DNA from: Clusia tigrina
Lineage: Eukaryota; Arthropoda; Insecta; Diptera; Clusiidae
Direction of reading: 5' to 3'
Assembly (NCBI GenBank): GCA_920105625.2
Contig: OV050030.1
Location: forward strand, 216,860,325 to 216,924,324
Length of the DNA: 64,000 bases
Shown: positions 12,560 through 27,835 of the stretch, piece after piece
Layout: each line of letters starts with the position of its first letter
Numbering within the stretch: position 1 is the first letter of the stretch
The notes under the pieces: model-generated
What the model saw: only the letters and a program-made list of their open reading frames with translations
Told to the model about the DNA's origin: nothing
Database searches by the model: none
Position numbers and translations under genes: made by a program

Positions 12560-15395
12560 TGTGACCCTAAAGTACTCGAGCCTCTTATCAATTTAAGCTA
12601 TCTGTCATAGCTATGCTACCCTTAAGTACCAAATCAAACACTGCTAAACTTCAAATGGCCCTAACTTCTATACGGTGCGTCCTATACCTATCCAAGTTTG
12701 CAACAATCAAATGCTTGTAAATTTTTACTGGAACGACATAAAATCTTGAAATTATGTGACCATAAAGTACTCGAGTCTCATATCAATTTAAGCTATCGCT
12801 CATAGCTATGCTACCCTTGAGTCCCAAATCAAACACTGACAAAACTTGAAATGGCCCTAACTACTATACGGTGCGTCCTACACCTATCAAAGTTTGCAAC
12901 AATCAAATGCTAGGAACTTTTTACTGGAGCGTCATAAAACCTTGAAATTTGGTGACAATAAAGTACTCGAGACTCATCAATTTAAGCTATCGCTCATAGC
13001 TATGCTACCCTTGAGTCCCAAATCAAACACTGATAAAACTTCAAATGGCCCTAACTTTTATACGGTCCGTCCTATACCTATCAAAGTTTGTAACAAGCAA
13101 ATGCTTGTACCTTTTTACTGAAGCTTAATAAAATCTTGAATTTTTGTGACAATAAAGTACTCGAGCCTCTTGTCAATTTAAGCTATCGCTCATAGCTATT
13201 ATACCCTTGAGTCCCAAATCAAAGACTGATAGTACTTCAAATGGCCCTAAATTCTATGCGGTGCGTCCTATGCCTATCAAAGTTGGCAACAATCAAATGC
13301 TTGTAACTTCTTACTGGAGAGTCATAAAATCTTGAAATTCTGTGACAATAAAGTACTCGAGCCTCTTGTAAATTTAAGCTAACGCTCATAGCTATGCTAC
13401 CCTTGAGTCCCAAATCATTCACTGCTAAAACTTCAAATGGCCCTAACTTCTATATTTTGCGTCCTATACCTATCCAAGTTTGCAACAATCAAATGCTTGT
13501 AACTTTTTACTGGAGCGTCATAAAATCTTCAAATTTTGTGACCCTAAAGTACTCTAGCCTCTTATCAATTTAAGCTATCGCTCATAGCTATGCTACCCTT
13601 AAGTACCAAATCAAACACTGCTAAACTTCAAATGGCCCTAACTTCTATACGGTGCGTCCTATACCTATCCAAGTTTGCAACAATCAAATGCTTGTAAATT
13701 TTTACTGGAGCGTCATAAAATCTTGAAATTATGTGACCATAAAGTACTCGTGTCTCATATCAATTTAAGCTATCGCTCATAGCTATGCTACCCTTAAGTA
13801 CCAAATCAAACACTGCTAAACTTCAAATGGCCCTAACTTCTATACGGTGCGTCCTATACCTATCAAACTTTTCAACATTAAAATGCTTGTAACTTCTTAC
13901 TGAAGAGTCATAAAATCTTGAAATTTTGTGACAATAAAGTACTCGAGCTTCTTGTAAATTTAAACTATCGCTCATAGCAATGCTACCCTTTAGTCCCAAA
14001 TCAACCACTGCTAACACTTCAAATGGCCCTAACTTCTATACGGTGCGTCCTATACCTATCCAAGTTTGCAACAATCAAATGCTTCTAACTTTTTACAGGA
14101 GCGTCATAAAATCTTGAAATTTTGTGACCATATAGTACTCGAGCCTCTTATCAATTTAAGCTATCGCTCATAGCTATGCTACCCTTGAGTCCCAAATCAA
14201 ACACTGACAAAACTTCAAATGGACCTAATTTCTATAAGGTGCGTCCTACACCTATCAAAGTTTGCAACAAAAAAATGCTTGTAACTTTTTACTGGAGCAT
14301 CATAAAACCTTGAAATTTGGTGACAATAAAGTTCTCGAGCCTCTTATCAATTTAAGCTATCGCACTTAGCTATGCTACCCTTGAGTCCCAAATCAACCAC
14401 TGCTAAAACTTCAAATGGCCCTAACTTCTATATTTTGCGTCCTATACCTATCCAAGTTTGCAACAATCAAATGCTTGTAACTTTTTACTGGAGCGTCATA
14501 AAATCTTCAAATTTTGTGACCCTAAAGTACTCGAGCCTCTTATCAATTTAAGCTATCGCTCATAGCTATGCTACCCTTAAGTACCAAATCAAACACTGCT
14601 AAACTTCAAATGGCCCTAACTTCTATACGGTGCGTCCTATACCTATCCAAGTTTGCAACAATCAAATGCTTGTAAATTTTTACTGGAGCGTCATAAAATC
14701 TTGAAATTATGTGACCATAAAGTACTCGAGTCTCATATCAATTTAAGCTATCGCTCATAGCTATGCTACCCTTGAGTCCCAAATCAAACACTGACAAAAC
14801 TTGAAATGGCCCTAACTACTATACGGTGCGTCCTACACCTATCAAAGTTTGCAACAATCAAATGCTAGGAACTTTTTACTGGAGCGTCATAAAACCTTGA
14901 AATTTGGTGACAATAAAGTACTCGAGACTCATCAATTTAAGCTATCGCTCATAGCTATGCTACCCTTGAGTCCCAAATCAAACACTGATAAAATTTCAAA
15001 TGGCCCAGCCTTTTATACGGTCCGTCCTATACCTATCAAAGTTTGTAACAAGCTAATGCTTGTACCTTTTTACTGAAGCTTAATAAAATCTTGAATTTTT
15101 GTGACAATAAAGTACTCGAGCCTCTTGTCAATTTAAGCTATCGCTCATAGCTATTATACCCTTGAGTCCCAAATCAAAGACTGATAGTACTTCAAATGGC
15201 CCTAAATTCTATGCGGTGCGTCCTATGCCTATCAAAGTTGGCAACAATCAAATGCTTGTAACTTCTTACCGGAGAGTCATAAAATCTTGAAATTCTGTGA
15301 CAATAAAGTACTCGAGCCTCTTGTAAATTTAAGTTAACGCTCATAGCTATGCTACCCTTGAGTCCCAAATCATCCACTGCTAAAACTTCAAATGG
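12560..15395. repeat. Satellite HOR: duplicated segment, period 1955 bp, with nested exchanges
   Basis: The stretch about 12560-13430 matches 14515-15385, including the unusual CAAATGCTAGGAAC, CTAACTACTATACGG and TATACGGTCCGTCC variants. Inside the same region 13823-14017 matches 15388-15582 (offset 1565), and the TATATTTTGCG monomer at 13443 recurs at 14422 (offset 979). Overlapping offsets within a few kilobases show repeated unequal exchange rather than one simple duplication. Confidence 0.8.
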
Positions 15396-15599
15396 CCCTA
15401 ACTGTTATACGGTGTGTCCTATACCTATCAAACTTTTCAACATTAAAATGCTTGTAACTTCTTACTGAAGAGTCATAAAATCTTGAAATTTTGTGACAAT
15501 AAAGTACTCGAGCTTCTTGTAAATTTAAGCTATCGCTCATAGCAATGCTACCCTTTAGTCCCAAATCAACCACTGCTAACACTTCAAATGGCCCTAACT

Positions 15600-18500
15600 T
15601 CTATACGGTGCGTCCTATACCTATCCAAGTTTGCAACAATCAAATACTTGTAACTTTTTACTGGAGCGTCATAAAGCTTGAAATTTGGTGACAATAAAGT
15701 ACTCGAGCCTCATCAATTTAAGCTATCGCTCATAGCTATGCTGCCCTTGAGTCTCAAATCAACCACTGCTAAAACTTCAAATGGCCCTAACTTCTATACG
15801 GTGCGTCCTATACCTATCCAAGTTTGCAACAATCAAATGCTTTTAACTTTTTACTGGAGCTTAATAAAATCTTGAATTTTTGTGACAATAAAGTACCCGA
15901 GCCTCTTGTCAATTTAAGCTATCGCTCATAGCTATTATACCCTTGAGTCCCAAATCAAAGACTGATAATACTTCAGATGGCCCTAACTTCTATGCGGTGC
16001 GTCCTATGCCTATCAAAGTTGGCAACAATCAAATGCTTGTAACTTTTTACTGGAGCATCACAAAGCCTTGAAATTTTGTGACAATAAATTACTCGAGCCT
16101 CTCGTCAATTTAAGCTATCAATCATAGCTATGCTACCCTTGAGTCCCACATCAAACACTGATAAAACTTCAAATGGCCCTAACTTCTATACGGTGCGTCT
16201 TATACCTATCCAAGTTTGCAACAATCAAATGCTTGTAACTTTTTACTGGAGCGCCATAAAATCTTGAAATTTTGTGACAATAAAGTACTCGAGCCTCATC
16301 AATTTCAGCTATCGCTCATAGCTATGCTACCCTTGAGTCCCAAATAAACAACTGATAAAACTTCAAATGGCCCTAACTTATATACGGTGCGTCCTATACC
16401 TATCAAAGTTTGCAACAATCAAATACTTGTAACTTTTTACTGGACCGTCATAAAGCTTGAAATTTGGTGACAATAAAGTACTCGAGCCTCATCAATTTAA
16501 GCTATCGCTCATAGCTATGCTGCCCTTGAGTCTCAAATCAACCACTGCTAAAACTTCAAATGGCCCTAACTTCTATACGGTGCGTCCTATACCTATCCAA
16601 GTTTGCGACAATCAAATGCTTTTAACTTTTTACTGGAGAGTCATAAAATCTTGAAATTCTGTAACAATAAAGTACTCGAGCCTCTCGTCAATTTAAGCTA
16701 ACACTAATAGCTATGCTACCCTTGAGTCACAAATCAAACACTGATAAAACTTCAAATTGCCCTAACTTCTATACGGTGCTTCCTACACCTGTCAAAGTTG
16801 GCAACAATCAAATGCTTGTAACTTCTTACTGGAGAGTCATAAAATCTTGAAATTCTGTGACAATAAAGTACTCGAGCCTCTTGTAAATTTAAGTTAACGC
16901 TCATAGCTATACTACCCTTGAGTCCGAAATCAACCACTGCTAAAACTTCAAATGGCCCTAAATTCTATACTTTGCGTCCTATACCTATCCAAGTTTGCAA
17001 CAATCAAATGCTTGTAACTTTTTACTGGACCGTCATAAAACCTTGAAATTTGGTGACAATAAAGTACTCGAGACTCATCAATTTAAGCTATCGCTCATAG
17101 CTATGCTACCCTTGAGTTCCAAATCAAAGACTGATAAAACTTAAAATGGCCCTAACTTTTATACGGTGCGTCCTATACCTATCAAAGTTTGTAACAAGCA
17201 AATGCTTGTAACTTTTTACTGGAGCTTAATAAAATCTTGAATTTTTATGACAATAAAGTACTCAAGCCTCTTGTCAATTTAAGCTATCGCTCATAGCTAT
17301 TATACACTTGAGTCCCAAATCAAACACTGATAAACTTCAAATGGCCCTAACTTATATACGGTGTGTCCTACACCTATCAAAGTTGGCAACAATCAAATGC
17401 TTGTAACTTCTTACTGGAGAGTCATAAAATCTTGAAATTCTGTGACAATAAAGTACTCGAGCCTCTTGTAAATTTAAGTTAACGCTCATAGCTATGCTAC
17501 CCTTGAGTCCCAAATCATCCACTGCTAAAACTTCAAATGGCCCTAACTGTTATACGGTGTGTCCTATACCTATCAAATTTTTCAACATTCAAATGCTTGT
17601 AACTTCCTACTGAAGAGTCATAAAATCTTGAAATTTTGTGACAATAAAGTACTCGAGCTTCTTGTAAATTTAAGCTATCGCTCATAGCAATGCTACCCTT
17701 TAGTCCCAAATCAACCACTGCTAACACTTCAAATGGCCCTAACTTCTATACGGTGCGTCCTATACCTATCCAAGTTTGCAACAATCAAATGCTTCTAACT
17801 TTTTACAGGAGCGTCATAAAATCTTGAAATTTTGTGACCATAAAGTACTCGAGCCTCTTATCAATTTAAGCTATCGCTCATAGCTATGCTACCCTTGAGT
17901 CCCAAATCAAACACTGACAAAACTTCAAATGGCCCTAACTTCTATGCGGTGCGTCCTATGCCTATCAAAGTTGGCAACAATCAAATGCTTGTAACTTTTT
18001 ACTGGAGCATCACAAAGCCTTGAAATTTTGTGACAATAAATTACTCGAGCCTCTCGTCAATTTAAGCTATCAATCATAGCTATGCTACCCTTGAGTCCCA
18101 CATCAAACACTGATAAAACTTCAAATGGCCCTAACTTCTATACGGTGCGTCTTATACCTATCCAAGTTTGCAACAATCAAATGCTTGTAACTTTTTACTG
18201 GAGCGCCATAAAATCTTGAAATTTTGTGACAATAAAGTACTCGAGCCTCATCAATTTCAGCTATCGCTCATAGCTATGCTACCCTTGAGTCCCAAATAAA
18301 CAACTGATAAAACTTCAAATGGCCCTAACTTATATACGGTGCGTCCTATACCTATCAAAGTTTGCAACAATCAAATACTTGTAACTTTTTACTGGAGCGT
18401 CATAAAGCTTGAAATTTGGTGACAATAAAGTACTCGAGCCTCATCAATTTAAGCTATCGCTCATAGCTATGCTGCCCTTGAGTCTCAAATCAACCACTGC

Positions 18501-20284
18501 TAAAACTTCAAATGGCCCTAACTTCTATACGGTGCGTCCTATACCTATCCAAGTTTGCAACAATCAAATGCTTTTAACTTTTTACTGGAGCTTAATAAAA
18601 TCTTGAATTTTTGTGACAATAAAGTACCCGAGCCTCTTGTCAATTTAAGCTATCGCTCATAGGTATTATACCCTTGAGTCCCAAATCAAAGACTGATAAT
18701 ACTTCAGATGGCCCTAACTTCTATGCGGTGCGTCCTATGCCTATCAAAGTTGGCAACAATCAAATGCTTGTAACTTTTTACTGGAGCATCACAAAGCCTT
18801 GAAATTTTGTGACAATAAATTACTCGAGCCTCTCGTCAATTTAAGCTATCAATCATAGCTATGCTACCCTTGAGTCCCACATCAACCACTGCTAAAACTT
18901 CAAATGGCCCTAACTTCTATACGGTGCGTCCTATACCTATCCAAGTTTGCGACAATCAAATGCTTTTAACTTTTTACTGGAGAGTCATAAAATCTTGAAA
19001 TTCTGTGACAATAAAGTACTCGAGCCTCTCGTCAATTTAAGCTAACACTAATAGCTATGCTACCCTTGAGTCACAAATCAAACACTGATAAAACTTCAAA
19101 TTGCCCTAACTTCTATACGGTGCTTCCTACACCTGTCAAAGTTGGCAACAATCAAATGCTTGTAACTTCTTACTGGAGAGTCATAAAATCTTGAAATTCT
19201 GTGACAATAAAGTACTCGAGCCTCTTGTAAATTTAAGTTAACGCTCATAGCTATACTACCCTTGAGTCCGAAATCAACCACTGCTAAAACTTCAAATGGC
19301 CCTAAATTCTATACTTTGCGTCCTATACCTATCCAAGTTTGCAACAATCAAATGCTTGTAACTTTTTACTGGACCGTCATAAAACCTTGAAATTTGGTGA
19401 CAATAAAGTACTCGAGACTCATCAATTTAAGCTATCGCTCATAGCTATGCTACCCTTGAGTTCCAAATCAAAGACTGATAAAACTTAAAATGGCCCTAAC
19501 TTTTATACGGTGCGTCCTATACCTATCAAAGTTTGTAACAAGCAAATGCTTGTAACTTTTTACTGGAGCTTAATAAAATCTTGAATTTTTATGACAATAA
19601 AGTACTCAAGCCTCTTGTCAATTTAAGCTATCGCTCATAGCTATTATACCCTTGAGTCCCAAATCAAACACTGATAAACTTCAAATGGCCCTAACTTATA
19701 TACGGTGTGTCCTACACCTATCAAAGTTGGCAACAATCAAATGCTTGTAACTTCTTTATGGAGAGTCATAAAATCTTGAAATTCTGTGACAATAAGGTAC
19801 TCGAGCCTCTTGTAAATTTAAGTTAACGCTCATAGCTATGCTACCCTTGAGTCCCAAATCATCCACTGCTAAAACTTCAAATGGCCCTAACTGTTATACG
19901 GTGTGTCCTATACCTATCAAACTTTTCAACATTCAAATGCTTGTAACTTCCTACTGAAGAGTCATAAAATCTTGAAATTTTGTGACAATAAAGTACTCGA
20001 GCTTCTTGTAAATTTAAGCTATCGCTCATAGCAATGCTACCCTTTAGTCCCAAATCAACCACTGCTAACACTTCAAATGGCCCTAACTTCTATACGGTGC
20101 GTCCTATACCTATCCAAGTTTGCAACAATCAAATGCTTCTAACTTTTTACAGGAGCGTCATAAAATCTTGAAATTTTGTGACCATAAAGTACTCGAGCCT
20201 CTTATCAATTTAAGCTATCGCTCATAGCTATGCTACCCTTGAGTCCCAAATCAAACACTGACAAAACTTCAAATGGCCCTAACT
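15600..20284. repeat. Satellite HOR mosaic: offsets 1952, 2344 and 2731 bp
   Basis: About 15989-16650 recurs at 17941-18602 (offset 1952), about 16650-17940 recurs at 18994-20284 (offset 2344), and about 15678-15960 recurs at 18409-18690 (offset 2731). Diagnostic marks are CCCACATC, GCGCCATAAAATC, AGTCTCAAATCAACC, GCAACAATCAAATACTTG, TGCGACAATC and TATACTTTGCG. The copies interleave, so a single founder unit cannot be drawn by eye. Confidence 0.8.
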
Positions 20285-22320
20285 TCTATAAGGTGCGTCC
20301 TACATCTATCAAAGTTTGCAACAATCAAATGCTTGTAACTTTTTACTGGAGCATCATAAAACCTTGAAATTTGGTGACAATAAAGTACTCGAGCCTCTTA
20401 TCAATTTAAGCTATCGCACTTAGCTATGCTACCCTTGAGTCCCAAATCAACCACTGCTAAAGCTTCAAGTGGTCCTAACTTCTATACGGTGCGTCCTATA
20501 CCTATCCAAGTTTGCAACAATCAAATGCATGCAACTTTTTACTGGAGCTTAATAAAATCTTGAATTTTTGGGACAATAAAGTACTCGAGCCTCTTATCAA
20601 TTTAAGCTATCGCTCTTAGCTATGCTACCCTTGAGTCCCAAATCAAAGACTGATAATACTTCAAATAGCCCTAACTTATATGCGGTGCGCCCTATGCCAA
20701 TCAAAGTTGGCAACAATCAAATGCTTGTAACTTTTTATTGGAGCGTCACAATACCTTGAAATTTTGTGACAATAAATTACTCGAGCCTCTCGTCAATTTA
20801 AGCTATCACTAATAGCTATGCTACCCTTGAGTCACAAATCAAACACTGATAAAACTTCAAATTGCCCTAACTTCTATACGGTGATTCCTACACCTGTCAA
20901 ACTTTTCAACATTCAAATGCTTGTAACTTCTTACTGGAGAGTCATAAAATCTTGAAATTTTGTGACAATAAAGTACTCGAGCCTCTTGTAAATTTAAGCT
21001 ATCGCTCATAGCTATGCTACCCTTGAGACCCAAACCAACCACTGCTAAAACTTCCAATGGCCCTAACTGCTATACTTTGCGTCCTATACCTATCCAAACT
21101 TGAAACAGTCAAATGCTTGTAAATTTTTACTAGAGAGTCATAAAATCTTGAAATTTTGTGACCCTAAAGTACTCGAGCCTCTTATCAATTTAAGCTATCG
21201 CTCATAGCTATGCTACCCTTGAGTCCGAAATCAACCACTACTAAAACTTCAAATGGCCCTAACTCCTATACTTTGCGTCCTATACCTATCCAAGTTTGCA
21301 ACAATCAAATGCTTGTAACTTTTTACTGGAGCGTCATAAAATCTTGAAATTTTGTGACCCTAAAGTACTCGAGCCTCTTATCAATTTAAGCTATCGCTCA
21401 TAGCTATGCTACCCTTGAGTACCAAATCAAACACTGATAAACTTCAAATGACCCTAACTTATATACGGTGCGTCCTATACCTATCCAAGTTTGCAACAAT
21501 CAAATGCTTGTAACTTTTTATTGGAGCTTAATAAAATCTTGAATTTTTGTGACAATAAAGTACCCGAGCCTCTTGTCAATTTAAGCTATCGCTCATAGCT
21601 ATGCTACCCTTGAGTCCCAAATCAAACACTGACAAAACTTGAAATGGCCCTAGCTTCTATGCGGTGCGTCCTATGCCAATCAAAGTTGGCAACAATCAAA
21701 TGCTTGTAACTTTTTATTGGAGCGTCACAATACCTTGAAATTTTGTGACAATAAATTACTCGAGAATCTCGTCAATTTAAGCTAACACTAATAGCTATGC
21801 TACCCTTGAGTCACAAATCAAACACTGATAAAACTTCAAATTGCCCTAACTTCTATACGGTGCTTCCTACACCTGTCAAACTTTTCAACATTCAAATGCT
21901 TGTAACTTCTTACTGGAGAGTCATAAAGTCTTGAAATTTTGTGATAATAAAGTACTGGAGCCTCTTGTAAATTTAAGCTATCGCTCATAGCTATACTACC
22001 CTTGAGTCCGAAATCAACCACTGCTAAAACTTCAAATGGCCCTAAATTCTATACTTTGCGTCCTATACCTATCCAAGTTTGCAACAATCAAATGCTTGTA
22101 ACTTTTTACTGGAGCGTCATAAAACCTTAAAATTTGGTGACAATAAAGTACTCGAGACTCATCAATTTAAGCTATCGCTCATAGCTATGCTACCCTTGAG
22201 TCCCAAATCAAACACTGATAAAACTTAAAATGGCCCTAACTTTTATACGGTGCGTCCTATACCTATCAAAGTTTGTAACAAGCAAATGCTTGTAACTTTT
22301 TACTGGAGCTTAATAAAATC

Positions 22321-22350
22321 TTGAATTTTTGTGACAATCTTGTCAAGTTA
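22321..22350 (+). other. Satellite monomer with internal deletion
   Basis: The monomer runs GTGACAATCTTGTCAAGTT, so AAAGTACTCGAGCCT or its equivalent, including the CTCGAG site, is missing. The flanking monomers are in normal phase. Confidence 0.8.
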
Positions 22351-22879
22351 AGCTATCGCTCATAGCTATTATACCCTTGAGTCCCAAATCAAAGACTGAT
22401 AATACTTCAAATGGCCCTAACTTCTATGCGGTGCGTCCTATGCCTATCAGTGTTGGCAACAATCAAATGCTAGTAACTTCTTACTGGAGAGTCATAAAAT
22501 CTTGGAATTCTGTGACAATAAAGTACTGGAGCCTCTTGTAAATTTAAGCTAACGCTCATAGCTATGCTACCCTTGAGTCCCAAATCATCCACTGCTAAAA
22601 CTTCAAATGGCCCTAACTTTTATACGGTGTGTCCTATACCTATCAAACTTTTCAACATTCAAATGCTTGTAACTTCTTACTGAAGAGTCATAAAATCTTG
22701 AAATTTTGTGACAATAAAGTACTCGAGCTTCTTGTAAATTTAAGCTATCGCTCATAGCTATTATACCCTTGAGTCCCAAATCAAAGACTGATAATACTTC
22801 AAATGGCCCTAACTTCTATGCGGTGCATCCTATGCCTATCAAAGTTACCAACAATCAAATGCTTGTAACTTTTTACTGG

Positions 22880-25800
22880 AGCATCACAAAACCTTGAAAT
22901 TTTGTGACAATAAATTACTCGAGCCTCTCGTCAATTTAAGCTATCAATCATAGCTATGCTACCCTTGAGTCCCACATCAAACACTGATAAAACTTCAAAT
23001 GGCCCTAACTTCTATACGGTGCGCCTTATACCTATCCAAGTTTGCAACAATCAAATGCTTGTAACTTTTTACTGGAGCGTCATAAAATCTTGAAATTTTG
23101 TGACAATAAAGTACTCGAGCCTCATCAATTTCAGCTATCGCTCATAGCTATGCTACCCTTGAGTCCCAAATAAACAACTGATAAAACTTCAAATGGCCCT
23201 AACTTCTATACGGTGCATCCTATACCTATCCAAGTTTGCAACAATCAAATGCTTGTAACTTTTTACTGGAGCATCATAAAACCTTGAAATCTGGTGACAA
23301 TAAAGTACTCGAGCCTATTATCAATTTAAGCTATCGCTCTTAGCTATGCTACCCTTGAGTCCCAAATGAACCACTGCAAAAACTTCAAGTGGCCCTAACT
23401 TCTATACGGTGCGTCCTATACCTATCCAAGTTTGCAACAATCAAATGCTTGTAACTTTTTACTGGAGCTTAATACAATCTTGAATTTTTGTGGCAATAAA
23501 GTACTCGAGCCTCATCAATTTCAGCTATCGCTCATAGCTATTATACCCTTGAGTCCCAAATCAAAGACTGATAATACTTCAAATGGCCATAACTTCTATG
23601 CGGTGCGTAATATGCCTATCAAAGGCGGCAACAATCAAATGCTTGTAGCTTTTTATTGGAGCGTCACAATACCTTGAAATTTTGTGACAATAAATTACTC
23701 GAGCCTCTCGTCAATTTAAGCTATCACTCATAGCTATGCTACCCTTGAGTCACAAATCAAACACTGATAAAACTTCAAATTGCCCTAACTTCTATACGGT
23801 GCTTCCTACACCTATCAAACTTTTCAACAATCAAATGCTTGTAACTTCTAACTTGAGAGTCATAAAATCTTTACTGGAGCTTAATAAAATCTTGAATTTT
23901 TGTGACAATAAAGTACGCGAGCTTCTTGTCAATTTAAGCTATCGGTCATAGCTATTACACCCTTGAGTCCCAAATGAAAGACTGATAATACTTCAAATGG
24001 CCCTAACTTCTATGCGGTGCGTCCTATGCCTATCAAAGTTGGCAACAATCAAATGCTTGTAACTTCTTACTGGATAGTCATAAAATCTTGAAATTCTGTG
24101 ACAATAAAGTACTCGAGCCTTTTGTAAATTTAAGCTAACGCTCATAGCTATGCTACCCTTTAGTCCCAAATCATCCACTGCTAAAACTTCAAATGGCCCT
24201 AACTTTCATACGGTGTCCTATACCTATCAAACTTTTCAACATTTTAATGCTTGTAACTTCTTACTGAAGAGTCATAAAATCTTGAAATTTTGTGATAATA
24301 AAGTACTCGAGCTTCTTGTAAATTTAAGCTATCGCTCATAGCAATGCTACCCTTGAGTCCCAAATCAACCACTGCTAAAACTTCAAATGGCCCTAACTTC
24401 TATACGGTGCATCCTATACCTATCCAAGTTTGCAACAATCAAATGCTTGTAACTTTTTACTGGAGCTTAATAAAATCTTGAATTTTTGGGACAATAAAGT
24501 ACTCGAGCCTCTTGTCAATTTAAGCTATCGCTCATAGCTATTATACCCTTGAGTCCCAAATCAAAGACTGATAATACTTCAAATGGCCATAACTTCTATG
24601 CGGTGCGTAATATGCCTATCAAAGGCGGCAACAATCAAATGCTTGTAGCTTTTTATTGGAGCGTCACAATACCTTGAAATTTTGTGACAATAAATTACTC
24701 GAGCCTCTCGTCAATTTAAGCTATCAATCATAGCTATGCTACCCTTGAGTCCCACATCAAACACTGATAAAACTTCAAATGGCCCTAACTTCTATACGGT
24801 GCGCCTTATACCTATCCAAGTTTGCAACAATCAAATGCTTGTAACTTTTTACTGGAGCGTCATAAAATCTTGAAATTTTGTGACAATAAAGTACTCGAGC
24901 CTCATCAATTTCAGCTATCGCTCATAGCTATGCTACCCTTGAGTCCCAAATAAACAACTGATAAAACTTCAAATGGCCCTAACTTCTATACGGTGCATCC
25001 TATACCTATCCAAGTTTGCAACAATCAAATGCTTGTAACTTTTTACTGGAGCGTCATAAAACCTTGAAATCTGGTGACAATAAAGTACTCGAGCCTATTA
25101 TCAATTTAAGCTATCGCTCTTAGCTATGCTACCCTTGAGTCCCAAATGAACCACTGCAAAAACTTCAAGTGGCCCTAACTTCTATACGGTGCGTCCTATA
25201 CCTATCCAAGTTTGCAACAATCAAATGCTTGTAACTTTTTACTGGAGCTTAATACAATCTTGAATTTTTGTGGCAATAAAGTACTCGAGCCTCATCAATT
25301 TCAGCTATCGCTCATAGCTATTATACCCTTGAGTCCCAAATCAAAGACTGATAATACTTCAAATGGCCATAACTTCTATGCGGTGCGTAATATGCCTATC
25401 AAAGGCGGCAACAATCAAATGCTTGTAGCTTTTTATTGGAGCGTCACAATACCTTGAAATTTTGTGACAATAAATTACTCGAGCCTCTCGTCAATTTAAG
25501 CTATCACTCATAGCTATGCTACCCTTGAGTCACAAATCAAACACTGATAAAACTTCAAATTGCCCTAACTTCTATACGGTGCTTCCTACACCTATCAAAC
25601 TTTTCAACAATCAAATGCTTGTAACTTCTAACTTGAGAGTCATAAAATCTTTACTGGAGCTTAATAAAATCTTGAATTTTTGTGACAATAAAGTACGCGA
25701 GCTTCTTGTCAATTTAAGCTATCGGTCATAGCTATTACACCCTTGAGTCCCAAATGAAAGACTGATAATACTTCAAATGGCCCTAACTTCTATGCGGTGC

Positions 25801-26235
25801 GTCCTATGCCTATCAAAGTTGGCAACAATCAAATGCTTGTAACTTCTTACTGGATAGTCATAAAATCTTGAAATTCTGTGACAATAAAGTACTCGAGCCT
25901 TTTGTAAATTTAAGCTAACGCTCATAGCTATGCTACCCTTTAGTCCCAAATCATCCACTGCTAAAACTTCAAATGGCCCTAACTTTCATACGGTGTCCTA
26001 TACCTATCAAACTTTTCAACATTTTAATGCTTGTAACTTCTTACTGAAGAGTCATAAAATCTTGAAATTTTGTGATAATAAAGTACTCGAGCTTCTTGTA
26101 AATTTAAGCTATCGCTCATAGCAATGCTACCCTTGAGTCCCAAATCAACCACTGCTAAAACTTCAAATGGCCCTAACTTCTATACGGTGCATCCTATACC
26201 TATCCAAGTTTGCAACAATCAAATGCTTGTAACTT
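22880..26235. repeat. Satellite HOR: 1.58-kb segment duplicated, period 1780 bp
   Basis: About 22880-24455 is repeated at 24660-26235 with essentially no visible differences. Very rare variants are shared: GCGTAATATGCC with AAAGGCGGCAAC, the compressed monomer GTCATAAAATCTTTACTGG, GTACGCGAGC, and CACATTTTAATGC-type changes. The GCGTAATATGCC monomer also occurs at about 24607 and 26583, giving four copies. This is among the youngest duplications in the left block. Confidence 0.9.
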
Positions 26236-27835
26236 TTTACTGGAGCGTCATAAAACCTTGAAATCTGGTGACAATAAAGTACTCGAGCCTATTATCAATT
26301 TAAGCTATCGCTCTTAGCTATGCTACCCTTGAGTCCCAAATGAACCACTGCAAAAACTTCAAGTGGCCCTAACTTCTATACGGTGCGTCCTATACCTATC
26401 CAAGTTTGCAACAATCAAATGCTTGTAACTTTTTACTGGAGCTTAATAAAATCTTGAATTTTTGGGACAATAAAGTACTCGAGCCTCTTGTCAATTTAAG
26501 CTATCGCTCATAGCTATTATACCCTTGAGTCCCAAATCAAAGACTGATAATACTTCAAATGGCCATAACTTCTATGCGGTGCGTAATATGCCTATCAAAG
26601 GCGGCAACAATCAAATGCTTGTAGCTTTTTATTGGAGCGTCACAATACCTTGAAATTTTGTGACAATAAATTACTCGAGCCTCTCGTCAATTTAAGCTAT
26701 CACTCATAGCTATGCTACCCTTGAGTCACAAATCAAACACTGATAAAACTTCAAATTGCCCTAACTTCTATACGGTGCTTCCTACACCTATCAAACTTTT
26801 CAACAATCAAATGCTTGTAACTTCTAACTTGAGAGTCATAAAATCTTGAAAGTTTGTGACAATAAAGTACTCGACCTCTTGTAAATTTAAGCTATCGCTC
26901 ATAGCTATGCTAGCCTTGAGTCCCAAATCAACCACTGCTAAAACTAAAAATGGCCCTAACTTCTATACTTTGCGTTCTATACCTATCCAAACTTGCAACA
27001 ATCAAATGCTTGTAACTTTTCACTGGAGCGTCATAAAATGTTGAAATTTTGTGACCCTAAAGTACTCGAGCCTCTTATCAATTTAAGCTATCGCTCTTAG
27101 CTATGCTACCCTTGAGTCCCAAATAAACAGCTGATAAAACTTCAAATGGCCCTAACTTCTATACGGTGCTTCCTATACCTATCCAAGTTTGCAACAATCA
27201 AATGCTTGTAACTTTTTACTGGAGCGTCAAAAAATCTTGAAATTTTGTGACAATAAAGTACTCTAGCCTCTTGTCAATTTAAGCTATCACTCATAGCTAT
27301 GCTACCCTTGAGTCCTAAATCAAACACTGATAAACCTTCAAATGACCCTAATCTCTATACGGTGCGTCCTACATCTATCAAAGTTTTTAACAATCAAATG
27401 CTTTTAACTTTTTACTGGAGCTTAATAAAATCTTGAATTTTTGTGACAATAAAGTACTCGAGCCTCTTGTCAATTTAAGCTATCGCTCATAGCTATTATA
27501 CCCTTGAGTCCCAAATCAAAGACTGATAATACTTCAAATGGCCCTAACTTTTATGCGGTGCGTCCTATGCCTATCAAAGTTGGCAACAATCAAATGCTTG
27601 TAACTTTTTATTGGAGCGTCACAAAACCTTGACATTTTGTGACAATAAATTACTCTAGCGTCTCGTCAATTTAAGCTTTCACTCATAGCTATGCTACCCT
27701 TGAGTCCCAAATCAAACACTGATAAAACTTCAAATTGCCCTAACTTCTATACGGTGCTTCCTACACCTATCAAACTTTTCAACATTCAAATGCTTGTAAC
27801 TTCTAACTGGAGAGTCATAAAATCTTGAAATTTTG

